A stretch of 64,000 nt of DNA, from positions 1 to 64,000 of the forward strand of contig JAFDYQ010000015.1 in assembly GCA_018267365.1 (NCBI GenBank). Reading direction: 5' to 3'. Positions within the stretch are counted from its first letter, which is position 1; every line of letters starts with the position of its first letter. A program made the translations under genes and the position numbers. Positions 19,004-27,598 of the stretch are shown here, piece after piece. The notes beneath the pieces were generated by a model. That model was not told the origin of the DNA. It saw only the letters and a list, made by a program, of their open reading frames with translations, and did not search any database. The stretch is from Bacteroidota bacterium. Its GTDB lineage: Bacteria; Bacteroidota; Bacteroidia; Chitinophagales; LD1.

Positions 19004-19011
19004 TATTTTTG
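19004..19011 (+). promoter_or_regulatory. Possible purH -7 element
   Basis: TATTTTTG fits the Bacteroidota -7 consensus TAnnTTTG and lies 18 bases before the purH ATG at 19030. No clear TTTG is present at the -33 distance, so the call is tentative. If it is right, an upstream TTG start at 19009 for purH is excluded because it would lie within the promoter. Confidence 0.4.
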
Positions 19012-19029
19012 CGCGCAAAATCCTGCCAT

Positions 19030-20553
19030 ATGTCAAAGCCCATCCGCTCCGCACTCATTTCCGTATTTTACAAGGACAAACTGGACCTCCTCGTCCACGA
19101 GCTACATAAGCACAATGTGACCATCTATTCTACCGGTGGTACGCTGTCGTTTATAGAGTCACTCGGTGTGCCTGTGGTGGCAGTAGATGCGCTGACGGGA
19201 TTCCCGGAGATACTAGGTGGGCGTGTCAAAACACTGCACCCAAAAGTCTTTGGCGGTATCCTGGCCCGTAGGGACAATGACTCTGATATAGCCCAGCTCC
19301 AGCAGCATGATATACCTGAGATAGACCTCGTGATCGTGGATCTCTATCCCTTTGAGGAGACGGTCAAGGCTACCCGCAATGAGCAGGAGATCATAGAGAA
19401 AATAGACATAGGCGGTATCTCCCTGATCCGCGCTGCGGCCAAGAATTTCAAGGACACGCTCATCGTATCCTCGCGGAGCCAATATGAGGAGCTGCTCGCC
19501 CTGCTCCAGGCCAAGAATGGAGCTTCGGATATAGAAGATCGCAAGCTTTTTGCCGCCAAGGCTTTCATGATATCATCACACTACGATACACTGATTTTTA
19601 ATTATTTCAATAAGAATTTCAATCTCCCGGTCTCCAAACAGAGCATACTGGAGGCCAAGCCCCTCCGCTACGGCGAGAACCCGCACCAGAAAGGTACCTT
19701 CTATGGTGACCTGAGCGAAGTGTTTGAGATACTGAATGGCAAAGAACTTTCTTACAACAACCTCGTGGATGTAGAGGCTTCTATCAATCTCGCAGCAGAG
19801 TTTACCGAGCCTACCTTTGCCATTATCAAGCATACCAATAGCTGCGGCCTCGCCTCTCGCAGTACCATAGCGGAGGCATATACCGCTGCGCTGGCCTGCG
19901 ACCCTACATCTGCCTTTGGCGGCGTGCTCGCGGCCAATAGGAAGATAGACGTAGCCACTGCTACAGAGGTGAGCAACCTCTTCTTTGAGGTACTCACCGC
20001 CCCTGACTACGAGCCGGAGGCGCTCGGGATACTGATGCAGAAAAAGAACCGCATCCTTCTCAAGCTGAAAGACGGCTGGAAGCAACCGGCTAAAATGTTT
20101 AAGTCCCTGCTCAATGGCGTATTGGAGCAGGATGTAGACAGCGTGAGCGACAAAAAGGAGACCTTCAAGGTAGTGACCGAGAAGAGTCCTACACCTCAGG
20201 AGCTGACGGACCTGGAGTTTGCCATCATAGCAGTGAAGCACCTCAAGAGCAACGGTATCGCTCTCGTCAAAAATAAACAGCTCATAGGCATGGGCTGCGG
20301 CCAGACCTCTCGCGTAGACTCACTGGAGTCTGCACTGAAGAAGGCTAAGGCATTTGGTTTTGATACCAGGGGAGCGGTGATGGCCTCAGAGGCCTTCTTC
20401 CCGTTTCCAGACTGTGTCAATATCTCTGCGGAGGCTGGTATCGTGGCCATTTCCCAGCCGGGGGGCAGTATCAAGGATCAGGACTCCATAGCCGCCGCTA
20501 ATGTCAACGGCCAGGCTATGGTCATGACCGGCGTCCGCCATTTCAAGCATTGA
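19030..20553 (+). CDS. purH: Bifunctional AICAR transformylase / IMP cyclohydrolase
   Basis: The 507-residue protein starts MSKPIRSALIS at ATG 19030; an in-frame TTG at 19009 only adds seven unconserved residues. The N-terminal IMP cyclohydrolase domain has STGGT and the segment GGRVKTLHPKVFGGIL. The transformylase domain shows RYGENPHQKG, KHTNSCG (the catalytic Lys-His) and DPTSAFGG, and ends GVRHFKH. It catalyses the last two steps of de novo IMP synthesis. Length is normal for the Bacteroidota enzyme. purQ lies elsewhere in this window (41306), so purine genes are dispersed here. Confidence 0.97.
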   Translation: MSKPIRSALISVFYKDKLDLLVHELHKHNVTIYSTGGTLSFIESLGVPVVAVDALTGFPEILGGRVKTLHPKVFGGILARRDNDSDIAQLQQHDIPEIDLVIVDLYPFEETVKATRNEQEIIEKIDIGGISLIRAAAKNFKDTLIVSSRSQYEELLALLQAKNGASDIEDRKLFAAKAFMISSHYDTLIFNYFNKNFNLPVSKQSILEAKPLRYGENPHQKGTFYGDLSEVFEILNGKELSYNNLVDVEASINLAAEFTEPTFAIIKHTNSCGLASRSTIAEAYTAALACDPTSAFGGVLAANRKIDVATATEVSNLFFEVLTAPDYEPEALGILMQKKNRILLKLKDGWKQPAKMFKSLLNGVLEQDVDSVSDKKETFKVVTEKSPTPQELTDLEFAIIAVKHLKSNGIALVKNKQLIGMGCGQTSRVDSLESALKKAKAFGFDTRGAVMASEAFFPFPDCVNISAEAGIVAISQPGGSIKDQDSIAAANVNGQAMVMTGVRHFKH

Positions 20554-20559
20554 TAGCAC

Positions 20560-20859
20560 TCACTGGCCCAGCGAGAGAAAGGTATAGGCGTAATACGTAC
20601 CCGCCAGAGCAGGGAGGGTAAAGGCGAACTGGTAGAGCACAAACCATAGCCAGAAAAAGGCGGGCCTCAGGTATGTGCCGTATCGTATCAGCATCAAACC
20701 GAGTACGACACCCATCAGAGCAAAGAGGGTGATAACCACTGTTTCTGTATCTAGCGGCTCCCATCCATCCGGTCCGTAGCAGAAGAGATCAATAGACAGT
20801 GCCCACCCCGTGACCATGGCCACCATGCCAAACCACAATATCCGGACTGCCATCTTCAT
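20560..20859 (-). CDS. Small predicted membrane protein
   Basis: This 99-residue protein has about three hydrophobic segments (roughly 5-24, 41-60 and 65-92) and few charged residues, consistent with an inner-membrane protein. It converges with purH, ending 6 bp beyond the purH stop. Codon use resembles the neighbours. No family is recognised and no function is proposed. A second frame on the same strand (20543-20764) overlaps it but has no coding character. Confidence 0.55.
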   Translation of the reverse strand: MKMAVRILWFGMVAMVTGWALSIDLFCYGPDGWEPLDTETVVITLFALMGVVLGLMLIRYGTYLRPAFFWLWFVLYQFAFTLPALAGTYYAYTFLSLGQ

Positions 20860-21024
20860 CTGCTAAAGATAAAAATTAAGCTCGGTGCCTGCTGCAGGCC
20901 ACCATTTATCAGAGCAAATATTTTAATATATGTCAATCCTTGGATGCGAAAAAAAATCTCATACGAAGATACTTTCAAACCCTTTCTATGCGTTGTATAC
21001 GCAGTGTCTTTTTTGTTAGGCCTT

Positions 21025-21057
21025 TTTGCTGATTTGCTGTGAATTTATCTACATTTG
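21025..21057 (+). promoter_or_regulatory. mreB promoter
   Basis: TTTG at 21025-21028 and TACATTTG at 21050-21057 are separated by 21 bases, matching the Bacteroidota sigma-A consensus (TTTG, 17-23 nt, TAnnTTTG). The ATG of mreB follows at 21098, leaving a 5' leader of roughly 35 nt. Confidence 0.65.
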
Positions 21058-21097
21058 ACCGTTCATTGTTTAGACCAGATTTTCATTAAGATATAGT

Positions 21098-22123
21098 ATG
21101 GGTTTGTTTAATTTCTTCATGGAGGAGATCGCTATTGACCTTGGTACGGCCAATACGCTCATCATCCATAATGATAAAGTAGTAGTAGACCAGCCGTCTA
21201 TCGTAGCCATAGACCGCCGCACAGATAAAGTGATAGCTGTAGGCCAGCGCGCCATGCAGATGCATGAGAAGACCCATGAGAATATCAAGACCATCCGCCC
21301 GCTCAAGGACGGTGTGATAGCAGACTTCTACGCCGCAGAGAATATGATCCGCGAGATGATCAAGATGATCTTTGACAAGAAGAAGTTCCTCTTCCCTCCG
21401 CGCTTCCGCATGGTGATCTGTATCCCATCCGGTATCACAGAGGTAGAGAAGCGTGCGGTCAAGGACTCTGCCGAGCAGGCAGGTGGCCAGGAGGTCAAAA
21501 TGATCTATGAGCCGATGGCAGCTGCTATCGGTATCGGTATAGACGTAGAGGAGCCCAATGGCAATATGATCATCGATATAGGTGGCGGTACTACTGAGAT
21601 CGCTGTGATAGCTCTCTCCGGTATAGTGTGCGACCAGTCTATACGCGTAGCGGGAGACGAGTTTACCCTCGATATCGTAGACTACATGCGCCGCCAGCAC
21701 AATATGCTCATAGGCGAGCGTACCGCAGAGAATATCAAGATCAACGTAGGCTCTGCCCTCACAGATATAGACAATGCGCCGGATGACTATCCTGTTAATG
21801 GCCGTGACCTCATGACCGGTATCCCTAAGCAGATCATCGTATCCTACTCAGAGATAGCACACGCACTCGACAAGTCTATAGCCAAGATAGAGGAAGCGAT
21901 CCTCAAGGCACTGGAGACCACTCCACCGGAGCTCGCAGCAGATATCTTCAAGACCGGCCTCTACCTCACCGGTGGTGGTGCCCTCCTGCGTGGCCTGGAC
22001 AAGCGCGTGAGCCAGAAGACAAAGCTACCTGTACACGTAGCTGAGGATCCACTGCGCGCAGTGGTACGCGGCACCGGCATCGCTTTGAAAAAGATAGACT
22101 CCTTTACCTTCTTGATGGATTAA
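21098..22123 (+). CDS. mreB: Rod shape-determining protein MreB
   Basis: The 341-residue actin homologue begins MGLFNFFMEEIAIDLGTANTLI, with the phosphate-1 loop DLGTANT, the central DIGGGTTEIAV motif, and YEPMAAAIG. It polymerises in membrane-bound filaments that steer the elongasome. Length and motifs are complete. In most Bacteroidota mreB is followed directly by mreC, mreD, mrdA and rodA. Here an oppositely oriented gene begins 10 bp after the stop and mreC is 1.7 kb away, so mreB has lost direct coupling to the rest of the operon. Confidence 0.97.
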   Translation: MGLFNFFMEEIAIDLGTANTLIIHNDKVVVDQPSIVAIDRRTDKVIAVGQRAMQMHEKTHENIKTIRPLKDGVIADFYAAENMIREMIKMIFDKKKFLFPPRFRMVICIPSGITEVEKRAVKDSAEQAGGQEVKMIYEPMAAAIGIGIDVEEPNGNMIIDIGGGTTEIAVIALSGIVCDQSIRVAGDEFTLDIVDYMRRQHNMLIGERTAENIKINVGSALTDIDNAPDDYPVNGRDLMTGIPKQIIVSYSEIAHALDKSIAKIEEAILKALETTPPELAADIFKTGLYLTGGGALLRGLDKRVSQKTKLPVHVAEDPLRAVVRGTGIALKKIDSFTFLMD

Positions 22124-22133
22124 CGCGCCAAGA

Positions 22134-23732
22134 TTAGCCAAAAATTTCAGCCTTTAAGTTTTGATAAACTTGTGTTTCCATCGTCACTAATGGAGCTAGA
22201 GTATCCCTTAGAAACGCACTAGTATTGTTTCCCGATTCGGTTAATGAAAGAATTCTTTTCATCTCGACGACAATCTCTCCTGAAGCTGATTTTACGTCGT
22301 CGCTAGGATTACCCCTCCTTACACTGTTTTCAATAGCTATCCGTTTTGCGCTTTGGCATGAAGGAAAAAGCTCCTCTTTACCAGTTTTTATGGAAAGCTT
22401 TTTTATTATTTCATCATCTAAGAGATAGCTTTCAATATGTCTTTTTTGAGATGTCTTTACGCCCTTTAATCTCAGTTCCTCTACCTCTTCCGGGCTTCTT
22501 CCGTCTCTATCGATAAATTTCAAAATTTCTGATGATTTTAAAATATTAGCAATAATCTTTAAAGAAGTATTTTCAATATTTTCTAGCTCAGAGGATGAGC
22601 CTATCGAAATAAAAATTGTATCGTAAAACTCATTACTAAAGATTTTTCCGTAAATCTGAGCATCGAAGTCTTTGTACTTCCGACCTAGCGATGTGCCCTC
22701 GCAAAAAACAATTTTAGAAGGAGCTATTAAGGACGCAAAATCGGCAAATGTTAAATCAAAGAATTTTTGCCAAATAGTTTTATTTATTGGCGAGGGGGTT
22801 ATAGTCTCTGAAACGTCAAAGTCTCGATTGTCAAAGTCTAAAAAAAATACAGTATTAGGATTTGCGTTTTCTAAATCTTCAGCCTCTTTCAGCATGCCAA
22901 TGGAATGAGTGGAAATCCATAATTGTGACCCATCTGGAATTAGGGTATAAAGTTCCTTCAAAACCTTGGATTGAAGACGAGTATGCATGTGCGCTTCTGG
23001 TTCGTCTATACAAAAAGTAGCATTTTCAAAATATGTTGACTTGATTATTAGATCTAGAATTAAATCAAAAACAGATTTTTCACCCGCTGACAAGTTCTTA
23101 TAATGAAAATCTTTTGATGAGCCTTTTTCGAAAAAGAAGCTTCCGTTAGATAATGGATTGCCTATGGAGCTTAAGTTTAAATCGTTGAATATTCTTGACA
23201 TTGACTCCTTTATTTTGCCAATGATTTCTTCTCGGAGAGTTAGAACTGTTTTAGTATCGTTTGATGCGTTGAAAACTCCGGTTAATGTTTGAGAAACAAG
23301 TCTTTGGTAATTTTCTGATACTGTTCTATCATTCTGCATCAGTGTTTCAAGTTTAATATTTTGTCTCGGATCATTTTGTTGAGTGAGTTGATTGATAGTA
23401 AAATCAGGTTCATTTCTATAGGCGGTTCTGAAATAGAATTTGCCCTGTAAGTCTTTATTGACAGTTGGTGGTGTGTCGAAAAATTCAACGTCTACTAACC
23501 CATTCCAATTGTTATTAAAATAAGGTGCGTCTTTTTTAAGAAAATACTGCTCATCTCCTGCACGACTAAATGCTCTTAGCTTATACCATAAATTAAAAGC
23601 TTCAAACAAGGATGTTTTGCCGCTGCCATTAGGGCCAACTAACAAAATTAGTTTTGCTGTTTCAGGAATGCCTTCCACAGTTAGGTCAGTAAATCTTTTA
23701 AATCCTTTAATTTTTACTTTCTTTATTTTCAC
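22134..23732 (-). CDS. AAA ATPase with TOPRIM/DUF4435-like C-terminus (OLD-like)
   Basis: The 532-residue protein (GTG start) has an SMC/OLD-type ATPase domain: Walker A GPNGSGKT (33-40), signature LSAGEKS, Walker B with FCIDEPEAHMH, and a switch His in ISTHSIG. The C-terminal part has FCEGTS (Glu345) and FIDRDG (Asp408, Asp410), then HIESYLLDD, a TOPRIM-like metal-site pattern seen in OLD nucleases and DUF4435 proteins. Such single-gene ATPase-nucleases are commonly phage-defence or accessory genes. It is much more AT-rich than mreB and mreC and lies head-to-head with mreC and tail-to-tail with mreB, which suggests acquisition by transfer. Nuclease activity is inferred. Confidence 0.75.
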   Translation of the reverse strand: MKIKKVKIKGFKRFTDLTVEGIPETAKLILLVGPNGSGKTSLFEAFNLWYKLRAFSRAGDEQYFLKKDAPYFNNNWNGLVDVEFFDTPPTVNKDLQGKFYFRTAYRNEPDFTINQLTQQNDPRQNIKLETLMQNDRTVSENYQRLVSQTLTGVFNASNDTKTVLTLREEIIGKIKESMSRIFNDLNLSSIGNPLSNGSFFFEKGSSKDFHYKNLSAGEKSVFDLILDLIIKSTYFENATFCIDEPEAHMHTRLQSKVLKELYTLIPDGSQLWISTHSIGMLKEAEDLENANPNTVFFLDFDNRDFDVSETITPSPINKTIWQKFFDLTFADFASLIAPSKIVFCEGTSLGRKYKDFDAQIYGKIFSNEFYDTIFISIGSSSELENIENTSLKIIANILKSSEILKFIDRDGRSPEEVEELRLKGVKTSQKRHIESYLLDDEIIKKLSIKTGKEELFPSCQSAKRIAIENSVRRGNPSDDVKSASGEIVVEMKRILSLTESGNNTSAFLRDTLAPLVTMETQVYQNLKAEIFG

Positions 23733-23783
23733 GGCACTATTTTTATTATTTAAATATATCTATTTCGATTAAGCATTTTTCTT

Positions 23784-23800
23784 ATTCATTGAAAATGAAT
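23784..23800. repeat. Inverted repeat between the ATPase gene and mreC
   Basis: Seven-base arms ATTCATT and AATGAAT are separated by GAA, in the 114-bp divergent gap between the start codons of the ATPase gene and mreC. It could be an operator for one of the two genes. No transcriptional regulator is adjacent, so the role is open. Confidence 0.35.
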
Positions 23801-23846
23801 CTTTCTTGTCATTTTTCCCACTTCATAACAATATCTCTAAAGAGAG

Positions 23847-24686
23847 ATGTATAATCTCATACGCTTTCTGATCAGGTACCACCTGTTTTTTTTCTTCCTG
23901 CTATTGGAGGGTTTTTGCTTTTATCTCATCTATCAGAATAATCAGTTTAACCGGGCCTCTATGGTCAATATGAGCAATGAGGCCAGCGGCAGGCTCTATC
24001 AGTCCTATGCAGGGGTCACAGACTACTTGTACCTGCGCCGCTATGCAGACTCTCTGAGCCATGAGAACGCGTTTCTGCGCGCACAGCTCATGGACTCCCG
24101 TAGTGACAATACGGTAGATAGCCTTCGCCACGTAGATACGCTGCCCAAAAAGATCGAGCAGGTCTACACCTATACCACTGCAAAGGTGATCCGCAACTCC
24201 GTCAATCAGTCCTCTAACTATATCTACATCAATCGTGGCCGCCTGCAGGGTATCACCCCGCAGATGGGCGTGATAGATCCATCTGGTGTGGTGGGTCAGG
24301 TGGTCAATGTGAGTGACAACTATGCCGCAGTCATGTCACTGCTGAATAAGAAGTTTCAGGTGAGCGTAAAGCTCAAGGGGTCCAACTACTTTGGGCCACT
24401 GTCCTGGGAAGGGACCAATACCACTATAGCCAAAGTCAAGGAGATACCAAAGCATGTCAGGATCAGAGTGGGAGATACGCTGGTGACCAGCGGTTATTCG
24501 GAGCTCTTTCCTGAGAACGTAATGGTGGGTGTGGTAAAGCACTACAATGCGGAGCCGGAAGAAAACTTTCTGGATATTGACGTAGCTTTGTCTACCAATA
24601 TGGGTAACCTGTCATACGTATATGTAGTGACCAACCTGAAGAGAACAGAGATACAACTATTGGACTCCCTGACCAAAAACAAATGA
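23847..24686 (+). CDS. mreC: Rod shape-determining protein MreC
   Basis: The 279-residue protein has one N-terminal membrane helix (about 12-30), a coiled-coil stretch (about 55-95) and the periplasmic beta domain with NRGRLQGITPQMGVIDPSGVVG and the GDTLVTSGYSELFP region, all diagnostic of MreC. It bridges MreB filaments and the periplasmic synthases. The gene now needs its own promoter in the 114-bp gap after the inserted ATPase gene. It is followed after 21 bp by a small soluble protein gene, not by mreD. Confidence 0.92.
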   Translation: MYNLIRFLIRYHLFFFFLLLEGFCFYLIYQNNQFNRASMVNMSNEASGRLYQSYAGVTDYLYLRRYADSLSHENAFLRAQLMDSRSDNTVDSLRHVDTLPKKIEQVYTYTTAKVIRNSVNQSSNYIYINRGRLQGITPQMGVIDPSGVVGQVVNVSDNYAAVMSLLNKKFQVSVKLKGSNYFGPLSWEGTNTTIAKVKEIPKHVRIRVGDTLVTSGYSELFPENVMVGVVKHYNAEPEENFLDIDVALSTNMGNLSYVYVVTNLKRTEIQLLDSLTKNK

Positions 24687-24707
24687 TCCACCCCAAATCA
24701 TAATAGC

Positions 24708-25073
24708 ATGAAAGACTACATTCAGTTTATCAAAAACGAAAAGGAAGGCAGCGTCTCTGTACGCTTTGATATCAAGAGTGACAAGATCGCAGCACTGGGA
24801 GATAAGATAAAGGCGGTCAATGGCGGCGTGGCCATGAATGGCTCCGGCTGGGAAGCCCTGCTGGAGTGGTACCTGGATGAGTTTTACCCCGGTGTATCGG
24901 GCGGTATGGGTTCCAACTCAGTAGCTGGCATGTACAAAGCCTACTATAAACTCACACCTGCCAATGAGAAAAAAGCGGAGCAACTCGCAGAGGTACTCTC
25001 AAACATGGTAGAGAATGACGACAAGCTGATAGCGACACTCAAAGAGCGCGGCGATGAGATAGACTGGGATTGA
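24708..25073 (+). CDS. Small soluble protein, possibly Imm51-like
   Basis: The 121-residue acidic protein has no signal or membrane segment. The segment GSGWEALLEWYLDEFYP followed by a SVAGMYKAYY stretch and a C-terminal helical part resembles Imm51-type immunity proteins (GxxWeaLl ... DPEaGmf), but I judge this from memory of the pattern only. It lies 21 bp after mreC and may be read with it. No toxin gene is visible next to it, so an immunity function would be as an orphan. Hypothetical cytoplasmic protein is the safe description. Confidence 0.55.
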   Translation: MKDYIQFIKNEKEGSVSVRFDIKSDKIAALGDKIKAVNGGVAMNGSGWEALLEWYLDEFYPGVSGGMGSNSVAGMYKAYYKLTPANEKKAEQLAEVLSNMVENDDKLIATLKERGDEIDWD

Positions 25074-25099
25074 CCCCTTCCATCATTTTCATAGAGCAG

Positions 25100-25675
25100 C
25101 TACTCTTTGTACAGCGCATTCAACGAGTCCAGTACATGCTCTGCTTCCTTTTCATGTCCGGCTATGGCCCCCTGCGCGTAGAATAGTATTTTACCATCAC
25201 GCCCTATCATAAAGAATGAAGGGAAGCCATCATTCGTATCTACAGGTACATGCTGTGTCAGGCAGATCTGCTTTAGCTGAGACCGTAGTCCTTTGATGGC
25301 ATAGTATTTCTCCCAGTCCAGGTGCTTGTTTACCCTTTGCAGCGTAGCTGTGGCAGCCACGGAGTCATCATCGCAAAAGGACATGAACCTGATATCAGGA
25401 TTTCCGTTGTATTTGCTTTTTACATCATTCAGGTTGGGAAACTCTTTGATGCAGTTGACGCACCACGTCGCCCAGAAATTTACAAAATAGATATGTGTAT
25501 GAGAATCCAGGGGCTGCTTGGTGTATTGCTGTAGCAATACGAGTGACGAATCTGTAGTCAGTTTATAGTCACTCATGGCTTGGTATCGAGCGCGGCCTAT
25601 GCCCAGGAGGCCAGTGGCGAAAGCAATAGCAATGACAACGGCCAGTATGGCGACTGCGATCAGGATTTTTTTCAT
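25100..25675 (-). CDS. TlpA-like thioredoxin-family protein
   Basis: The 191-residue protein has an N-terminal membrane anchor (about 4-25) and a thioredoxin-like domain with the redox motif Trp-Cys72-Val-Asn-Cys75 in VNFWATWCVNCIKEFP. This places a disulfide oxidoreductase on the periplasmic side, as for TlpA/ResA-type proteins in cytochrome maturation or protein folding. A C-terminal FFMIGRDGKILFY strand carries the usual part of the fold. It is convergent with the upstream gene and belongs to the accessory block inserted between mreC and mreD. Confidence 0.82.
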   Translation of the reverse strand: MKKILIAVAILAVVIAIAFATGLLGIGRARYQAMSDYKLTTDSSLVLLQQYTKQPLDSHTHIYFVNFWATWCVNCIKEFPNLNDVKSKYNGNPDIRFMSFCDDDSVAATATLQRVNKHLDWEKYYAIKGLRSQLKQICLTQHVPVDTNDGFPSFFMIGRDGKILFYAQGAIAGHEKEAEHVLDSLNALYKE

Positions 25676-25732
25676 AGTGTAAAAGTTTGATAGCTTCCCA
25701 ATAAGTTAATCGTATCCGAAAATAAGATTTTA

Positions 25733-26527
25733 TTAAAATTTTTTGATCCCTGTCGTAAATATCGAATAGCCTAAAGCGACAGAAAACCAGGGTTTATTGG
25801 CATAGCGCCAGTTATATACATCAGTCACATACTGAGAGGGAAAATCATATCCGGCAAACATACCTATCTGTGCAGATCCTATTTCGAGCATGACCCCAGC
25901 GGTGGGCGAAAAGGCAAAAATATCTGTGGGCTGCATGACCTTGCCGCTGGTATTCAGGCTATCAAGCGTATTGGATGATACACCCAATCCCGCTAAAACA
26001 TCAAACGATATGTTTTTATAAGAGTTCAATAGTATTTTGGCTCCAAAGGTGGTACCTATAGTTACATCTTTAGTAAAATCAAAAGGACCAGTTCTGAATT
26101 TGATAGGGATGACAGCTGTACCCATAGAGAAGGCTATAGATTTCTTAAATATCTGCCTGGTCTTAAAGTCAAGTTGGGCTTTAGTAATCAGGAAATACTT
26201 ATAGGCCATATAGTCCTCACTTTCATAGTTCAATGCCTTTCTAAGGTATTTGCTTTTCGAAAAAATATCAAACCTGATCACACACTTGTCTGCAGTCATA
26301 TCTATCAAGACAAACTTAGAATGCACAGGCGCAATAAGATAAAGTGTGTCCTTTAGCGTGCCTGTGATATCGCATGATTTTACGGGGCACTCCACTGTAA
26401 ATTCAAAATAGTTTGTATTTCCGTTCAGGGTCGACTGCACGACCTGGGCTTTGGCCGTGACACAAAAAGCCAATAGTACGAGCAGTATAAATAGATTGCT
26501 CCTTAGAGCAGCATGTGGGAGATCCAT
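25733..26527 (-). CDS. Predicted outer-membrane beta-barrel protein
   Basis: The 264-residue protein has a signal peptide ending near TAKAQ. Its second half alternates aromatic and glycine-rich strands (GTTFGAKILLNSYKNISFDVLAGLGVS, FSPTAGVMLEIGSAQIGMFAGYD, WFSVALGYSIF) and ends in Lys-Lys-Phe, the pattern of a small outer-membrane barrel. No family name is assigned. It lies 9 bp after the stop of a small secreted protein gene on the same strand, so the two may be co-transcribed. Confidence 0.62.
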   Translation of the reverse strand: MDLPHAALRSNLFILLVLLAFCVTAKAQVVQSTLNGNTNYFEFTVECPVKSCDITGTLKDTLYLIAPVHSKFVLIDMTADKCVIRFDIFSKSKYLRKALNYESEDYMAYKYFLITKAQLDFKTRQIFKKSIAFSMGTAVIPIKFRTGPFDFTKDVTIGTTFGAKILLNSYKNISFDVLAGLGVSSNTLDSLNTSGKVMQPTDIFAFSPTAGVMLEIGSAQIGMFAGYDFPSQYVTDVYNWRYANKPWFSVALGYSIFTTGIKKF

Positions 26528-26536
26528 ATAAGCACA

Positions 26537-26920
26537 TTAAAAAATAATGTTGTATTCATTGTTGTCATACGTTACGTCATATTTCCCCGCGTGTATGATG
26601 AAGGCATCCAGGCCTATAGCTTTACATACTGCCTCCGGGACCTCAAAGTCCTTGTCCATGCTAAATACACCAGTAGAAAAAAACTTGAAATAAGCCTTGT
26701 CAGGCAGGCTTTGCTTTTTTACAGAAAATTGCAAATGTTTCCCTTTGACTACCCGCACATCCATCAGCACGTCGTTATAGTCTTTGGGGGATTCCTGGGT
26801 CATACCACATACGCCATAGCCCTCACAGCTTTGCCCCCCACCCAGGCGGATCGTATATACACTGGCACCCGCGAGTGTACAAAATAGAAATACCATAAGA
26901 GTCAAAACGCTTGTTTTCAT
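26537..26920 (-). CDS. Small secreted protein
   Basis: I start at ATG 26920, which gives a 127-residue protein with a canonical signal peptide (MKTSVLTLMVFLFCTLAGA); a longer reading from 26965 adds 15 polar residues before the signal and is unlikely. The mature part has two or three cysteines near its start (SCEGYGVCG) and ends with AGKYDVTYDNNEYNI, similar to the tails of the two secreted proteins that follow at 27009 and 27599. Function unknown. Confidence 0.6.
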   Translation of the reverse strand: MKTSVLTLMVFLFCTLAGASVYTIRLGGGQSCEGYGVCGMTQESPKDYNDVLMDVRVVKGKHLQFSVKKQSLPDKAYFKFFSTGVFSMDKDFEVPEAVCKAIGLDAFIIHAGKYDVTYDNNEYNIIF

Positions 26921-26949
26921 AACAGTTGGATTGTGTTTGCACGTAATGG

Positions 26950-26981
26950 TATACCCCTCCCGCAAAATGAGGAGGGGTATA
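26950..26981. terminator. Hairpin between two small secreted-protein genes
   Basis: Eleven-base perfect arms (TATACCCCTCC and its complement) flank a 10-base loop, in the gap after the stop codon of the gene ending at 27009 on the minus strand. There is no U-run on that strand after the stem, so it may act as an mRNA-stabilising or attenuating hairpin rather than a strong terminator. Confidence 0.5.
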
Positions 26982-27008
26982 GCCAGAAAAGGATTTATTC
27001 GATACTTA

Positions 27009-27509
27009 TTATTTTGAAGTGGTCAGTTTGCCCACATTTACAATGTAGTAGGCGCCATCACTGCTCAGCGATGCTGCATAATGACCCGATGCTACGTAGC
27101 GTGCTGCAGATACATCTACCTTTTGATCGGCGAGTATCTGAGGGTATACATAGAGATTGATGGTCGGGGTAAAATAACCATCGGCTATTATACTGGATAG
27201 GTCAGATGAATGCCCGGCCTTGTTTACATACAAAGTCGTGGTCAGGTCCTTATTGACGGAGATGTAATCTGACACACTTGAGTTAGGGCTGGAGATGTAT
27301 TGCAGGCAAAACCAAAAGGCCTTTATACAGCCACCGCCCCAGGTGCTCGGATCTGCGTATGAGTATACGCCATTCGGTCCGGTATTTTTGCCACCCACCC
27401 AGATAGACAGTCCATTTGGTGCTGCGGCCTGGTCCGAGTTTGGCAGGGAGGCGTGCGCAAAAAGAAATACTGCGCAGGTGAAGAGGATAGAGCAAATTAT
27501 CTTTTTCAT
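27009..27509 (-). CDS. Small secreted protein, tandem paralogue 1
   Basis: The 166-residue protein has a signal peptide (MKKIICSILFTCAVFLFAHA) followed by LPNSDQAAAPNGLSIWVGGK. It is closely similar over its full length to the protein encoded at 27599-28084: both have NTGPNGVY-type and YISVNKDLTTT segments, a VYPQILADQKVDVS stretch and the tail DGAYYIVNVGKL. Mature proteins contain a pair of Cys (about residues 61 and 68). No domain is recognised. The two are clearly a local duplication, each with its own hairpin downstream. Confidence 0.68.
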   Translation of the reverse strand: MKKIICSILFTCAVFLFAHASLPNSDQAAAPNGLSIWVGGKNTGPNGVYSYADPSTWGGGCIKAFWFCLQYISSPNSSVSDYISVNKDLTTTLYVNKAGHSSDLSSIIADGYFTPTINLYVYPQILADQKVDVSAARYVASGHYAASLSSDGAYYIVNVGKLTTSK

Positions 27510-27558
27510 AGAGTTTAATGTTTGTGATATGATGAAATTTCAGATGTCGTGAAAAAGG

Positions 27559-27589
27559 AAAGAGGGCTGAAATAACTTCAGCCCTCTTT
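27559..27589 (-). terminator. Rho-independent terminator of paralogue 2
   Basis: Thirteen-base perfect arms (AAAGAGGGCTGAA and complement) with a 5-base loop lie 9 bp after the stop of the minus-strand gene at 27599. On the minus strand the stem is followed by CCTTTTT, a fair U-run. Confidence 0.75.
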
Positions 27590-27598
27590 GCAAATGGC

